The translations under genes and the position numbers were made by a program. Below are positions 24,889 to 31,890 of a stretch of DNA of 47,788 bases, piece by piece. Numbering within the stretch: the first letter of the stretch is position 1; each line of letters begins with the position of its first letter. The notes beneath the pieces were generated by a model, which did not search any database, was not told where the DNA came from, and worked only from the letters and a program-made list of their open reading frames with translations. Origin of the DNA: a virus; the IMG/VR virus record IMGVR_UViG_3300023118_000011, positions 1 to 47,788 of that record; one strand, given 5' to 3'.

Positions 24889-25139
24889 CAGGCCGCCTTA
24901 CGCGATCGCGGCCATGGCTGGTACTGCCATGTCACCCGAGCGATGAGGCTATCCCGCAGGCTCACGGTCACGGCATAGCGACACCGGACGCCAGGGCGAA
25001 GCGGCGACCGATTCATCACGACCCGGACGCCAACTACCTCGTGGTAGGTCTCTGTCTTGGCGTTGAAGGCAATGTCACCCACTTCAGGCGCCTGATCCCC
25101 GTACCAGTCCACCCGCCATGTCTTGCGCTTGCCGTGCAT
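24888..25139 (-). CDS. hypothetical protein between terminase genes, 83 aa
   Basis: Basic and beta-rich, with KRKTWRVDWYGDQAPEVGDI and AVTVSLRDSLIARVTW. No domain known to me. It overlaps both neighbours by one base, so it is co-translated with the terminase genes. A packaging accessory role is possible but unsupported. Confidence 0.65.
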   Translation of the reverse strand: MHGKRKTWRVDWYGDQAPEVGDIAFNAKTETYHEVVGVRVVMNRSPLRPGVRCRYAVTVSLRDSLIARVTWQYQPWPRSRKAA

Positions 25140-25342
25140 CAGTTATCCCACATGGCAAGGCCACCATCTTGTTTAGGCTGGCTCACTGGTTCACCCACCA
25201 AGGGTTCATGTGATTCGAGGAAGATCGCGCAAGGACCGAGCCCGCAGTGCGGACAGGTTCGTGGATAAGCAAACCCGCGAAGGCGAAGCGCGGTCGAACA
25301 CCTCACCTGCATACCCGCCCTCTCGGCACTGGTCATCACCAT
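25139..25342 (-). CDS. hypothetical zinc-finger-like protein, 67 aa
   Basis: Contains CPHCGLGPC in the middle, a knuckle that could bind zinc together with the upstream cysteine (MQVRCST). The start at 25342 forms a one-base overlap with the TerS stop; a shorter start at 25312 is also possible. No family recognised. It lies between TerS and TerL. Confidence 0.55.
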   Translation of the reverse strand: MVMTSAERAGMQVRCSTALRLRGFAYPRTCPHCGLGPCAIFLESHEPLVGEPVSQPKQDGGLAMWDN

Positions 25343-25950
25343 CAGTCGTCGCCTTCCATGAGCTGCCGGTATGCCGCCGCTGCCGCAATGGGGTCCGTAG
25401 GCAGGGCAAAGGTTGCCGTGACGGTCGTGCCATTGATCGTGGCGTCCGTTTGGACCGGGCCGCCGTCCTTACCGGTGAGTTCTACCTGCTGCACCGCGCC
25501 GAACTCGTTACGCATCTTGCTGCGCGCCCAGAGGTCGATTGCCCGGTCACTCGGGGGGACGTGCACCATGACCTTCACGCGCTTGACCACGCCCTTCACC
25601 ACTACGATCCGTTCTTCCTCGTAGCTGTATCCGGTGGCCTTGGCGAACAGGGAGCCCTTAACGCGAGCATTGGCAACCGCCGCAGGGATCTTTAAAGATT
25701 CGGAAAACTCTTTGTGCTTCCGAGCATAGCTACGTAACGTCGTGAGTCCTATACCAATTTCCTCGGCGATCTCAATTTCGATCGCACCGAGCTTCGCCAT
25801 AGCCTTGGCAACCACACACATCGACTTCTGGTACTTGGTCGGTCGTCCGCCGCCTGGGTTTCCCTTGGCAAACTGGTTGCCCGCTGGGGCGCCTCGACGT
25901 TTCTTCGGGGGCTCGGCCTCGGGAGGCGTCTTGGTGTTCTGGCGTGCCAT
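25342..25950 (-). CDS. terminase small subunit
   Basis: A 202-residue protein. The N-terminus has the TerS-type low-complexity RRGAPAGNQFAKGNPGGGRP, then an HTH-like IEIEIAEEIGIGLTTLRSYA with a helix-turn-helix spacing, and a central coiled stretch. It ends PTDPIAAAAAYRQLMEGD, a common end of small terminases. It binds the packaging site and holds TerL. Upstream gene 25950 shares one base. Confidence 0.85.
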   Translation of the reverse strand: MARQNTKTPPEAEPPKKRRGAPAGNQFAKGNPGGGRPTKYQKSMCVVAKAMAKLGAIEIEIAEEIGIGLTTLRSYARKHKEFSESLKIPAAVANARVKGSLFAKATGYSYEEERIVVVKGVVKRVKVMVHVPPSDRAIDLWARSKMRNEFGAVQQVELTGKDGGPVQTDATINGTTVTATFALPTDPIAAAAAYRQLMEGDD

Positions 25951-26159
25951 CAGCCTTTTGCCCCATCAACGTCAGCCACAGCACCCACCACGGCAGCGGA
26001 GGATGCTTCCCTGGCCTCCCTATCGGTTTCGGCTTGGCGGTCCATGGCGAGGCGCTGGCGGTCGTCGGCCATGCGCTTGGCGAGCCGTTGGAGTCGAAGG
26101 GCCTCGGCGGTGGGTTGCAGGTTGGTCGCGATGACGACAGGGGTACGGTGGCCTTTCAT
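25950..26159 (-). CDS. hypothetical helical protein, 69 aa
   Basis: The start at 26159 forms an ATGA overlap with the upstream gene. It is a single charged helix, RLQRLAKRMADDRQRLAMDR with heptad spacing, then an Ala/Val-rich tail. No family named. It probably belongs to the packaging operon because its stop overlaps the TerS start. Confidence 0.6.
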   Translation of the reverse strand: MKGHRTPVVIATNLQPTAEALRLQRLAKRMADDRQRLAMDRQAETDREAREASSAAVVGAVADVDGAKG

Positions 26160-26479
26160 ACCAACTCCCCGAGGTTGCGCGCCTTCCACTCGTCCATAGG
26201 CATGGGGTTGGGAACCATGTCAGGTCCGACGTTATTCGGATATGTTCCGCCAGCCCATACCGTTTCCACATCTGGCCCGAGGCTTGCCATATGGTCTAGT
26301 GGGACCGGAGCGACGAACATGCACGGCTCCCCTCGGGTGGCTTTGATCGCCAGTTCCTGGGTCGTGAAGATGCCGATCAGGCAGCTAATGAGGGTCTTGG
26401 GGTTGACCTCCTGAACGAGCCACACATGAGGCGTGGTGGTTGGCAGGACGGACGGGTCCCAGTGCGGGATATCGCTCAT
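26156..26479 (-). CDS. hypothetical protein, 107 aa, first of the packaging operon
   Basis: The product has a beta-alpha layout, with VWLVQEVNPKTLISCLIGIF and TQELAIKATRGEPCMFVAPV. The latter resembles small domains in which a residue change marks a regulator, but I cannot assign it. It begins about 55 bases after the terminator at 26535. A TAGGAT box on the minus strand near 26505 may belong to its promoter, but the -35 box is weak. Confidence 0.6.
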   Translation of the reverse strand: MSDIPHWDPSVLPTTTPHVWLVQEVNPKTLISCLIGIFTTQELAIKATRGEPCMFVAPVPLDHMASLGPDVETVWAGGTYPNNVGPDMVPNPMPMDEWKARNLGELV

Positions 26480-26534
26480 GGCGGAATTCTCGGATAGTTG
26501 GCAGTGCTGCCATCCTACTCCGTGCCTTCGGGCA

Positions 26535-26562
26535 TAAAAAAGCCGACCTGTGAAGATCGGCT
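26535..26562 (-). terminator. intrinsic terminator before the packaging operon
   Basis: On the minus strand GCCGATC and GGTCGGC (plus 26555-26561 and 26542-26548) form a 7-bp stem with one G-U pair, followed by six U. It separates the small membrane-protein gene (26620) from the packaging genes. It would stop transcripts of the accessory region. Confidence 0.8.
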
Positions 26563-26619
26563 CGGGGCCTAGCCCCTGCGAACAAGCGATTTAGACTTGC
26601 TCGGTGTGGTGGGTCGATC

Positions 26620-26784
26620 TTAGAACAGCCCGTGGCCGCGGACAAGCCATACGATCAGCAGGATCGCCAGGACGACGCCCACGATGCCGGACGGGCCGTA
26701 CCCCCAGGCCGACGAGTAACCCCAAGTGGGCAAGCCGCCGATCAGGGCGAGGATGAGCACGATGATCAGGATGGTGAACAGCAT
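26620..26784 (-). CDS. DUF3309 small membrane protein, 54 aa
   Basis: MLFTILIIVLILALIGGLPT opens with one hydrophobic segment, then GYSSAWGYGPSGIVGVVLAI and a second segment ending LLIVWLVRGHGLF. This is the DUF3309 pattern, a tiny two-segment inner-membrane protein found mostly in bacterial chromosomes. That suggests it was taken from a host. GGAG lies 8 bases before the ATG at 26784. Role unknown. Confidence 0.75.
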   Translation of the reverse strand: MLFTILIIVLILALIGGLPTWGYSSAWGYGPSGIVGVVLAILLIVWLVRGHGLF

Positions 26785-26842
26785 GGCGGCAGCTCCGAGG
26801 GTGAGGTGGGTGGATGGTTGCACCTGAACCGTGAAGGACTTT

Positions 26843-27088
26843 TCACGGAAAGTCAGGAGTTACCTCGTTGCCTTCGGAGTCGACGAAGATCGCCCTTGGC
26901 ATTGGCGTAGCGAGGATCAGCTTCACCCATGCCACCCCTTTCAGGGTCAACCGCCAACAACCTGTGTCCACTCGCATGACATCCTGCATGGCGAAGTCGC
27001 CGCAGAAATCCCTCTCTGTGTCATTTTTAGGCATAGCCCCATCGGGATGGCATATAGCCCTGAGCAGTAGTTCAACCTGAAGCGGCGC
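26843..27088 (-). CDS. hypothetical protein, 81 aa
   Basis: The start is GTG at 27088, 2 bases past the upstream stop, with GGAGAA upstream. The longer ORF to 27139 would overlap the neighbour. It contains FCGDFAMQDVMRVDTGCWRL and ILATPMPRAIFVDSEGNEVT, a small alpha/beta protein. No family recognised. Confidence 0.55.
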   Translation of the reverse strand, partial: APLQVELLLRAICHPDGAMPKNDTERDFCGDFAMQDVMRVDTGCWRLTLKGVAWVKLILATPMPRAIFVDSEGNEVTPDFP

Positions 27089-27090
27089 CA

Positions 27091-27285
27091 CTAGTTCTTC
27101 TCCCGCTCGGCCATCATGGCGTCGGCGATTTCGCCGCACATGGTCGCGACGACATCAGGAATTTGCATGCGGTTTCCTTGCGCATCGGTGTAAGTCCGAC
27201 CTTCCCTTTCGTCTTCGAAGCACAGCTTCAGGCAACCCGGAAGGGCGGCAAGCGCGAACTCGTCGCGCAGGTCTTTGGGTTTCAT
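27091..27285 (-). CDS. hypothetical protein, 64 aa
   Basis: MKPKDLRDEFALAALPGCLK begins a small helical protein that ends in DVVATMCGEIADAMMAEREK. The first half resembles an N-terminal region common in small phage proteins that start 'KDLRDEFAMAALPGLL', of unknown function. It lies 2 bases after the nucleotidyltransferase-like gene and 2 bases before the next GTG. Confidence 0.65.
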   Translation of the reverse strand: MKPKDLRDEFALAALPGCLKLCFEDEREGRTYTDAQGNRMQIPDVVATMCGEIADAMMAEREKN

Positions 27286-27287
27286 AG

Positions 27288-28223
27288 TTAGAACATCCTG
27301 TCGATGATTTCGATGAGGTAGGCGGAATTGACCTTCGCCGGGTCTTTTTCCTTCAACTTGGCGATGACCTCGCAAAAGTAGGCGCAGTCGACGCCGGTAA
27401 GCTGGTCCTGCAATACGGCGATGTCTGTTAGGTCCAAGGCCGATATCTGCATCACGGCCTTGAGTATCTGGCCGGCGTTGACCGTCCAGCCGCGCTTGAT
27501 GAACTTCCGCAGGCGGATGATGGAGCATACCGGGTATTTACTGCCCACATATACCAGTTCGCGGGCAAGGATCGCCTCAAGGGCTGCCTGTCGAAGCACC
27601 AGCGCATCGTTCCAGCTTGTCCAGTAGTTGGTGCAGTGCACGAAGTCATAGTTTTCGTGGATCGTGTCCGGCTCGCCGTAGAATCGAAGCACGATCTGAA
27701 CGCGGTCGCTCAACGTGATGGCGTTGGTGGACAGGAAGACAGGACGGAACGGCGGCTTTCCATCGGCCTGCTCGGCGACCTCTTGGCTCGCATCAAGCTG
27801 GTCCTGAATGTCGCCAGGATCGTCCATCACCTCGGCCACGTAAGCTCGGGCCTCGCCTTCGGGCTGGGCCTCAAAGTATTCGTAAGGCTGGGCCGAACCA
27901 TCTTCGCTGGCGATGCCTGCCGACTTCACCACGATGCGGATACGATCATCCGAGTCGTCCACGGTGATGGCACACGGAATGCCTTTCTTCGATTGCGGCT
28001 GGAACCGCTCGACGTAGTAGTTCGCGACGACCAAGGCCGACTCGCGCGTCTTGAAATAGACATCGAAGTCGTTGACCGGCTCGTTCATCAGCATGGAGGC
28101 AATGGCGCCACCGGTCACGATGATGTTCTGAGCGGCATGCTCGCGAAGCACTTCGTCCTCGATGGTGGCAAGCCATGCGTCTATCTTGGCGCGAATGATG
28201 CTCTTGATCGTTTTGGCTTTCAT
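27288..28223 (-). CDS. nucleotidyltransferase-like protein, 311 aa
   Basis: Residues 33-57 have the pol-beta nucleotidyltransferase signature: IIVTGGAIASMLMNEPVNDF followed by DVYF, so G-G then D-x-D as metal ligands. The rest is a conserved-looking region with DFVHCTNYWTSWND and AILARELVYVGSKYPV. Its substrate (RNA end, tRNA or protein) cannot be read from the sequence. The start at 28223 is 7 bases after the YbcO-like stop. Confidence 0.7.
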   Translation of the reverse strand: MKAKTIKSIIRAKIDAWLATIEDEVLREHAAQNIIVTGGAIASMLMNEPVNDFDVYFKTRESALVVANYYVERFQPQSKKGIPCAITVDDSDDRIRIVVKSAGIASEDGSAQPYEYFEAQPEGEARAYVAEVMDDPGDIQDQLDASQEVAEQADGKPPFRPVFLSTNAITLSDRVQIVLRFYGEPDTIHENYDFVHCTNYWTSWNDALVLRQAALEAILARELVYVGSKYPVCSIIRLRKFIKRGWTVNAGQILKAVMQISALDLTDIAVLQDQLTGVDCAYFCEVIAKLKEKDPAKVNSAYLIEIIDRMF

Positions 28224-28230
28224 GGGATTC

Positions 28231-28704
28231 CTATAGCGCCGATTCGGCGCGAATGATGGCTTGGGTCCGAAACACCGCCTCAGCGTGCCACAGGCGGAGC
28301 GTGTCGCGGTCGTAAGGTGGCTTGATCTTGTGGCGCCCATCCACGATCGCGTGGCATGTCGCGCAACCGTAGGCACCCAGCCAGTCTGGTGGCTTCAACC
28401 CCGCGCCACTGAGGCCAGCGAGGCGGTAGTGGCACAGGACGACAGTGTCTGTGGTGCGCTCGCAGTAGCCTGGCACGCGGATCTGGCATTCCTGGCCCTT
28501 GGCGGCCTGCCTCGCATTGGTGGTATTGGGTCGACGTGAGGCTTTCTTGGCGGCTTTGGCGAGGCTGTCGGGCAGCGGAGGTAGCTTGGGCAGCGGCTGC
28601 AGCGTGGTGCTCGATACGAAACCTTTTTCCACCATGTAGTCGTGGTAGGTCTTCGATGTGGATCGAAGTGGGGTTTTACGCTTGAGTTCGGCGCCGCGCT
28701 TCAC
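28231..28704 (-). CDS. YbcO-like (DUF1364) nuclease
   Basis: A 157-residue protein from GTG at 28704. Residues 70-130 have the DUF1364 features: GQECQIRVPGYCERTTDTVV, then LCHYRLAGLSGAGLKPPDW and GCATCHAIVDGR. The cysteines and CHxIvDGR histidine form a zinc site like HNH-type nucleases. Lambdoid phages carry relatives in the recombination region. The N-terminal basic stretch (KRKTPLRSTSK) may bind DNA. GTGA overlap with its upstream gene. Confidence 0.75.
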   Translation of the reverse strand: MKRGAELKRKTPLRSTSKTYHDYMVEKGFVSSTTLQPLPKLPPLPDSLAKAAKKASRRPNTTNARQAAKGQECQIRVPGYCERTTDTVVLCHYRLAGLSGAGLKPPDWLGAYGCATCHAIVDGRHKIKPPYDRDTLRLWHAEAVFRTQAIIRAESAL

Positions 28705-28976
28705 TTGAAAAACCCGCTCAGAATGTCAAACAGGGATATCCGAACCACGTATCTACGCCCCTTGTAATGCCGTACCACTCGCATGGTTTTTGTGGTCGGA
28801 ATAGCGATCGTCATGTGGATCGGACCTGGTTGCGCCCGACGCCATCCATCAGCCAGCGCTTTACTCAAATCGTTCAGCATTTGCGCAGGCGATTTCGTCT
28901 CATAGACAGGATCGGTCGTAGGGATAACCGAAGGCTTTGGCGTACCCAAGCCATACATCAGCTCGTACTTGTTCAT
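28701..28976 (-). CDS. hypothetical protein, 91 aa
   Basis: A start at 28976 gives MNKYELMYGLGTPKPSVIPT. A central helix (QMLNDLSKALADGWRRAQPG) is followed by two strands and a basic end (RHYKGRRYVVRISLFDILSG). No family recognised. It overlaps the YbcO-like gene by GTGA, and the two are probably co-expressed. Confidence 0.55.
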   Translation of the reverse strand: MNKYELMYGLGTPKPSVIPTTDPVYETKSPAQMLNDLSKALADGWRRAQPGPIHMTIAIPTTKTMRVVRHYKGRRYVVRISLFDILSGFFK

Positions 28977-29019
28977 GCCTTCCTCGCTAAGAAGTGATGG
29001 GCCTTTCGACCCATCGGTT

Positions 29020-29655
29020 TTACGGATTGTGCGTCGGCTCGACCCAGCCCGAATCGTATGCGGCCGGCGTCTTGGTCTTGTCGATCGTCTGCTCGTTCGT
29101 CCAGCCAGCGGGACGGGATGGAATGCGCGCACGATAGCTGTCCGACACGACAGGCTGCCCATCCATACCGATCAGGCCCAGCTTCTGGCAGGCGTCGATC
29201 TCCTGGGCGGTGGCTGTGCACTTCTGGAACCAGGCCATGGCGCGAAGCTTGGCGGCTGCGTCGGCAAGCCCGACCTGAGCGGCATCGGCGGCAAGGGCCA
29301 CATAGACGCCGGCATCGCGGCGGGCGTTGCAGCGAATGGATTCGGTAGCGTTGCCCTTGGCCGCACTGAACCACATCGTGGCGATCCCGCCCTGCGTGGT
29401 GTTGGCGCAGTTTTCGTTTGAGAAGCCTGCCGCAGCTCCACCGAGCGACAGCGGGGCGACCTGCTCAACGCGCTGATGACCGTAGTCATAGCGCATGTGG
29501 TCGGCGCCCTCAAACGTGTTGTTGAGGCTGACGCCGTTGTTGCTGGCCCCTGCGGAGGCACCGGACTGGACGGCGGTCTGGCTGGTCGAGGTGACCTGAG
29601 CAGCAGCCGGAAGCGAAGCCGCGGCGATAAGCCCGGCGAGAAGGTAGCGGATCAT
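29020..29655 (-). CDS. exported protein, 211 aa
   Basis: MIRYLLAGLIAAASLPAAAQ is a clear signal peptide (cut after AAA). The mature part begins with Ser/Thr/Asn-rich low complexity, then ESIRCNARRDAGVYVALAAD and AWFQKCTATAQEIDACQKL with four or five cysteines. The layout recalls small periplasmic or extracellular proteins encoded near lysis regions; I cannot name the family. No partner is obvious. It lies about 64 bases after the next gene's stop. Confidence 0.6.
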   Translation of the reverse strand: MIRYLLAGLIAAASLPAAAQVTSTSQTAVQSGASAGASNNGVSLNNTFEGADHMRYDYGHQRVEQVAPLSLGGAAAGFSNENCANTTQGGIATMWFSAAKGNATESIRCNARRDAGVYVALAADAAQVGLADAAAKLRAMAWFQKCTATAQEIDACQKLGLIGMDGQPVVSDSYRARIPSRPAGWTNEQTIDKTKTPAAYDSGWVEPTHNP

Positions 29656-29719
29656 GGGTTTTCCCTGGCAGTGAAGTGATGCGGTTTTGTCGGGACCGCG
29701 AACCCGTCAGGCTAGCCGC

Positions 29720-30145
29720 TTAGTGGCCGAACGAGATACCCGCACCGAAACCGGCGCCGATCTTGCCGAACTGGCCGATGGCCGCCGCGTTGGTATCGGT
29801 GCCCTGCGCGGCCGATCCGGTACCGGTGGCGCTGCCGCCGACGTGGGACTGCGCGGCGCCGTTGCTGTAGCTCGAGTTGTTGGTGAACGTGGTTACGCCG
29901 TTGCTGTCGATCGCGCCGCCCGCATTGGCCGAGCCGCCACCGTTGGAGTTGGCAAAGCCCGACGCCTTACCATTGGAATTGACGCCGACCGAGAACGAGG
30001 AACCGCCGACCGTGGAGCTGGACGACTGCGCGGCTACCGTACCGGCGTAGCCTTGGGCACCGACGGATCCGGAGTAGGACGACGTGGCGGATGCGGCGCC
30101 GGCGACGAGGAACGAAAGTGCGATGGCAGTGATGAAACGCTTCAT
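29720..30145 (-). CDS. exported Gly/Ser/Asn-rich protein, 141 aa
   Basis: MKRFITAIALSFLVAGAASA is a signal peptide. The rest is almost entirely Gly, Ser, Ala and Asn, with short repeats such as GGSS, NSNG and GGSA, ending in QFGKIGAGFGAGISFGH. The composition looks like that of surface-layer or biofilm-type secreted proteins and gives no enzymatic clue. The start follows a GGAGCAACACAC stretch. It lies 125 bases below the terminator at 30269. Confidence 0.6.
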   Translation of the reverse strand: MKRFITAIALSFLVAGAASATSSYSGSVGAQGYAGTVAAQSSSSTVGGSSFSVGVNSNGKASGFANSNGGGSANAGGAIDSNGVTTFTNNSSYSNGAAQSHVGGSATGTGSAAQGTDTNAAAIGQFGKIGAGFGAGISFGH

Positions 30146-30268
30146 GTGTGTTGCTCCGAAAGCGGGGCAGAGAGATAACCGGCAGAGCGCCCCTTAATAC
30201 CCTGTCGATTTGTGTGAAAAGTGGCCCTTCGACATTTCGGCTCTACTTGCCTGGTGTGGAAGTTGCCG

Positions 30269-30296
30269 TTAAAAAAGTGCCGGTCTTTCCCGGCTG
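30269..30296 (-). terminator. intrinsic terminator after the non-coding segment
   Basis: On the minus strand GCCGG-GAAAGA-CCGGC forms a short hairpin, followed by AC and then TTTTTT. It could end both the lysis transcript and a separate RNA starting near 30637. Its 5-bp stem is short but GC only. Confidence 0.7.
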
Positions 30297-30637
30297 TCCG
30301 TCAGTTTTCTCACCCCTGCAAGGTGTGTATGCGTTGGGCCGGCACTGATCCCCGGCATACCGTCGAGTTCGCTTGACGGCCCTCAAACCCTGCGCATCAG
30401 CCTGCGCATTCCGATCCATACAAGTAAGGCGGCTAGTCAGGGGGTCGAGCCGACTTGTCCGTATTCTTTCAACGGTGAGCTGATTGCCTTCAGCGCTAAC
30501 CGCCTTACTTGTGCCCCTTATTACGCGAAGGGACCACGCGGCGAGGATGATCGCCTCACTTCTACCCGACCTTTGCCTTAACGTGGCACTGACTGTCGAG
30601 TCTCCCCACGACGGCTGCCAGGGGGCTAGCTGCCGTG
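30270..30637 (-). ncRNA. putative structured RNA of about 370 nt
   Basis: The segment 30300-30640 has no minus-strand ORF of 60 codons and no credible plus-strand gene. It is bracketed by a TTGCAA-type promoter (30644-30672) and a terminator (30269-30296). Within it CAAGTAAGGCGG (30421-30432) and CCGCCTTACTTG (30500-30511) are perfect inverse repeats. In the minus-strand transcript the stem extends to 16 pairs with one G-U; in the plus strand it is broken by a C-A mismatch, which favours the minus strand as template product. The loop is about 60 bases and may fold further. No tRNA features are seen. It could also be an origin. Confidence 0.4.
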
Positions 30638-30643
30638 GAACGA

Positions 30644-30672
30644 ACTATGCGCTTGCAATCCTATGAATGCAA
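30644..30672 (-). promoter_or_regulatory. TTGCAA-motif promoter (copy D, degenerate)
   Basis: On the minus strand TTGCAT (plus 30667-30672), a 17-base spacer and CATAGT (plus 30644-30649). The plus strand here reads TTGCAATCCTATGAATGCAA, two bases different from the motif at 6.69, 37.59 and 47.15 kb. It lies 11 bases beyond the o-spanin stop and faces the non-coding segment. Confidence 0.5.
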
Positions 30673-30682
30673 TACCCCGCGA

Positions 30683-30931
30683 TCACTTTTTTACGCAGAG
30701 GGCTTTGAACGCATTGTTGTGGGCGCGGATCTTCACGAGAAGGGAGAGCGGGGCGGCTTGGGCCTCGGCTTCCGTGAGCACGATCAGGCTGAAGGCCGTG
30801 CAGCCCGTCGTGCTGACCACAGGCGGCGCCACAGGCTTCACGGGCTGGCATCCGGCAAGTAGGGCAGGGACAGCGGCCGGAAGGGCAAGCGCGATCAGCC
30901 AGACGGCGAGAAGGCGGCGTGAGGGCTTCAT
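30683..30931 (-). CDS. o-spanin-like lipoprotein
   Basis: An 82-residue protein starting MKPSRRLLAVWLIALALPAA, with a lipobox LLAGC at about residues 24-28. The mature part starts with PVKPVAPPVV, a proline-rich stretch like Rz1, then TGCTAFSLIVLTEAEA and IRAHNNAFKALC. It would be lipid-anchored in the outer membrane. It overlaps the i-spanin-like gene as ATGA. Together they span the periplasm and fuse the membranes at lysis. Confidence 0.7.
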   Translation of the reverse strand: MKPSRRLLAVWLIALALPAAVPALLAGCQPVKPVAPPVVSTTGCTAFSLIVLTEAEAQAAPLSLLVKIRAHNNAFKALCVKK

Positions 30932-31221
30932 GGCTGAATCTCCCCATCGGCGCGCATCTCGGCGATCAGGGCATCTTTGCCCTTGTCGCCCGAGGCGCTG
31001 GCCTGGTTGACGGCAGCGACGCGAATGGCAGCGGCTTCCGTCTGAGCCTGTCCGGCAGCGGTGGCCATCTCGGTAGCAACGGTAGCCCGCGTGGTGGCCT
31101 CGGTGACCGTCTTGGCCTGCGCCACGGCGGCATCGGTCTTTCGGGTGCCGATCCAGTGGCCGATAAAGCCAGCGATAAGGCTGACGATGAGCGCAGCGGC
31201 GCCCGCGATGGTAGTGATCAT
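30928..31221 (-). CDS. i-spanin-like membrane protein
   Basis: A 97-residue protein from 31221. MITTIAGAAALIVSLIAGFI and GHWIG form one N-terminal inner-membrane segment. The remainder is a coiled-coil-like helix rich in Ala and Thr (KTVTEATTRATVATEMATAA, then further), ending DALIAEMRADGEIQP. That is the i-spanin layout. It overlaps the holin-like gene by 4 bases and the o-spanin by 4. The ORF extension to 31344 is a shadow. Confidence 0.65.
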   Translation of the reverse strand: MITTIAGAAALIVSLIAGFIGHWIGTRKTDAAVAQAKTVTEATTRATVATEMATAAGQAQTEAAAIRVAAVNQASASGDKGKDALIAEMRADGEIQP

Positions 31222-31637
31222 TCGGTGTGCCTCCGTACTTCGTTGCGGATGGTGTCGATGATGAGTCCGCCCTGAAGCCGAAGCTTCATCAGCAGGCCGA
31301 GCCCCATGAGGCTCATATCCAGGTAGTGGCCCAGCGTTGCCCAATCGGCAGGGATGTCGTCACGGAACGCCTGAAGGGCAACCTGAAGGGCAAGAGCGGC
31401 GGCCCAGAACTGCGTGGAATGCTCTTTCCAGAACGCGCGAGTGTTGGTCACCCATCCGGAGGTGCGGATGCCGATCGACTCGACGAAATCGCGGTCCACC
31501 ACATCGACGGGCTTGATGTCCGCCACGGTCGGGCCGGTGGCTTGGTTCACCGTTGCCGCGATGTTTTCGGCAACTTGCGCGGCGACGGAGAGTCCCGGCC
31601 CCGCGACGACTATTTTATCGGGAGCCGGGATATCCAT
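31218..31637 (-). CDS. putative holin, 139 aa
   Basis: The C-terminal half has two hydrophobic stretches, at about 83-97 (STQFWAAALALQVALQAF) and 110-128 (YLDMSLMGLGLLMKL). The N-terminal half is soluble, with GPTVADIKPVDVVDRDFVES. The position, next to the spanins and downstream of the endolysin group, fits a holin or pinholin. Two segments and a charged tail are consistent with class II. No direct homologue is recalled. Confidence 0.55.
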   Translation of the reverse strand: MDIPAPDKIVVAGPGLSVAAQVAENIAATVNQATGPTVADIKPVDVVDRDFVESIGIRTSGWVTNTRAFWKEHSTQFWAAALALQVALQAFRDDIPADWATLGHYLDMSLMGLGLLMKLRLQGGLIIDTIRNEVRRHTE

Positions 31638-31640
31638 GGC

Positions 31641-31787
31641 TTACACCTCGGGGTCGGTTTCGATGGCGGGCGGGTCGAGCTGGTCAGCGGCGGCGCGGAG
31701 AAGGGAGGCCTGTTCGGCGAAAGTCATTTCCTGGCCTTCCACCCGAACATCGAACTGCGGTGAATCCTGCACGGAATTTTCGGCCAT
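31641..31787 (-). CDS. hypothetical protein, 48 aa
   Basis: An acidic protein, MAENSVQDSPQFDVRVEGQE, followed by a helix MTFAEQASLLRAAADQLD. The start at 31787 is chosen; a TTG at 31844 would extend it through a region with no ribosome site. It lies 3 bases before the holin start and probably belongs to the lysis operon. Role unknown. Confidence 0.5.
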   Translation of the reverse strand: MAENSVQDSPQFDVRVEGQEMTFAEQASLLRAAADQLDPPAIETDPEV

Positions 31788-31890
31788 GGTGGATTCCAAG
31801 CCTTCCCGGCGCGGGCCGTGGCTGATGATAGTGATAATTGTCAAGACGGGGTTCTCCGTGAGATTATCGAATTCGAACTAGGAGGATGTG

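Noticed and set aside
30484-30666. 60-codon plus-strand frame in the non-coding segment
   Set aside because: Starts with a TTG, has no ribosome site and no domain, and lies in the segment with the strong stem.
31788-31844. TTG start of the small lysis-region gene, and TTGACA near 31839-31844 as a promoter
   Set aside because: No ribosome site before the TTG. The TTGACA box has no -10 box at 16-18 bases.
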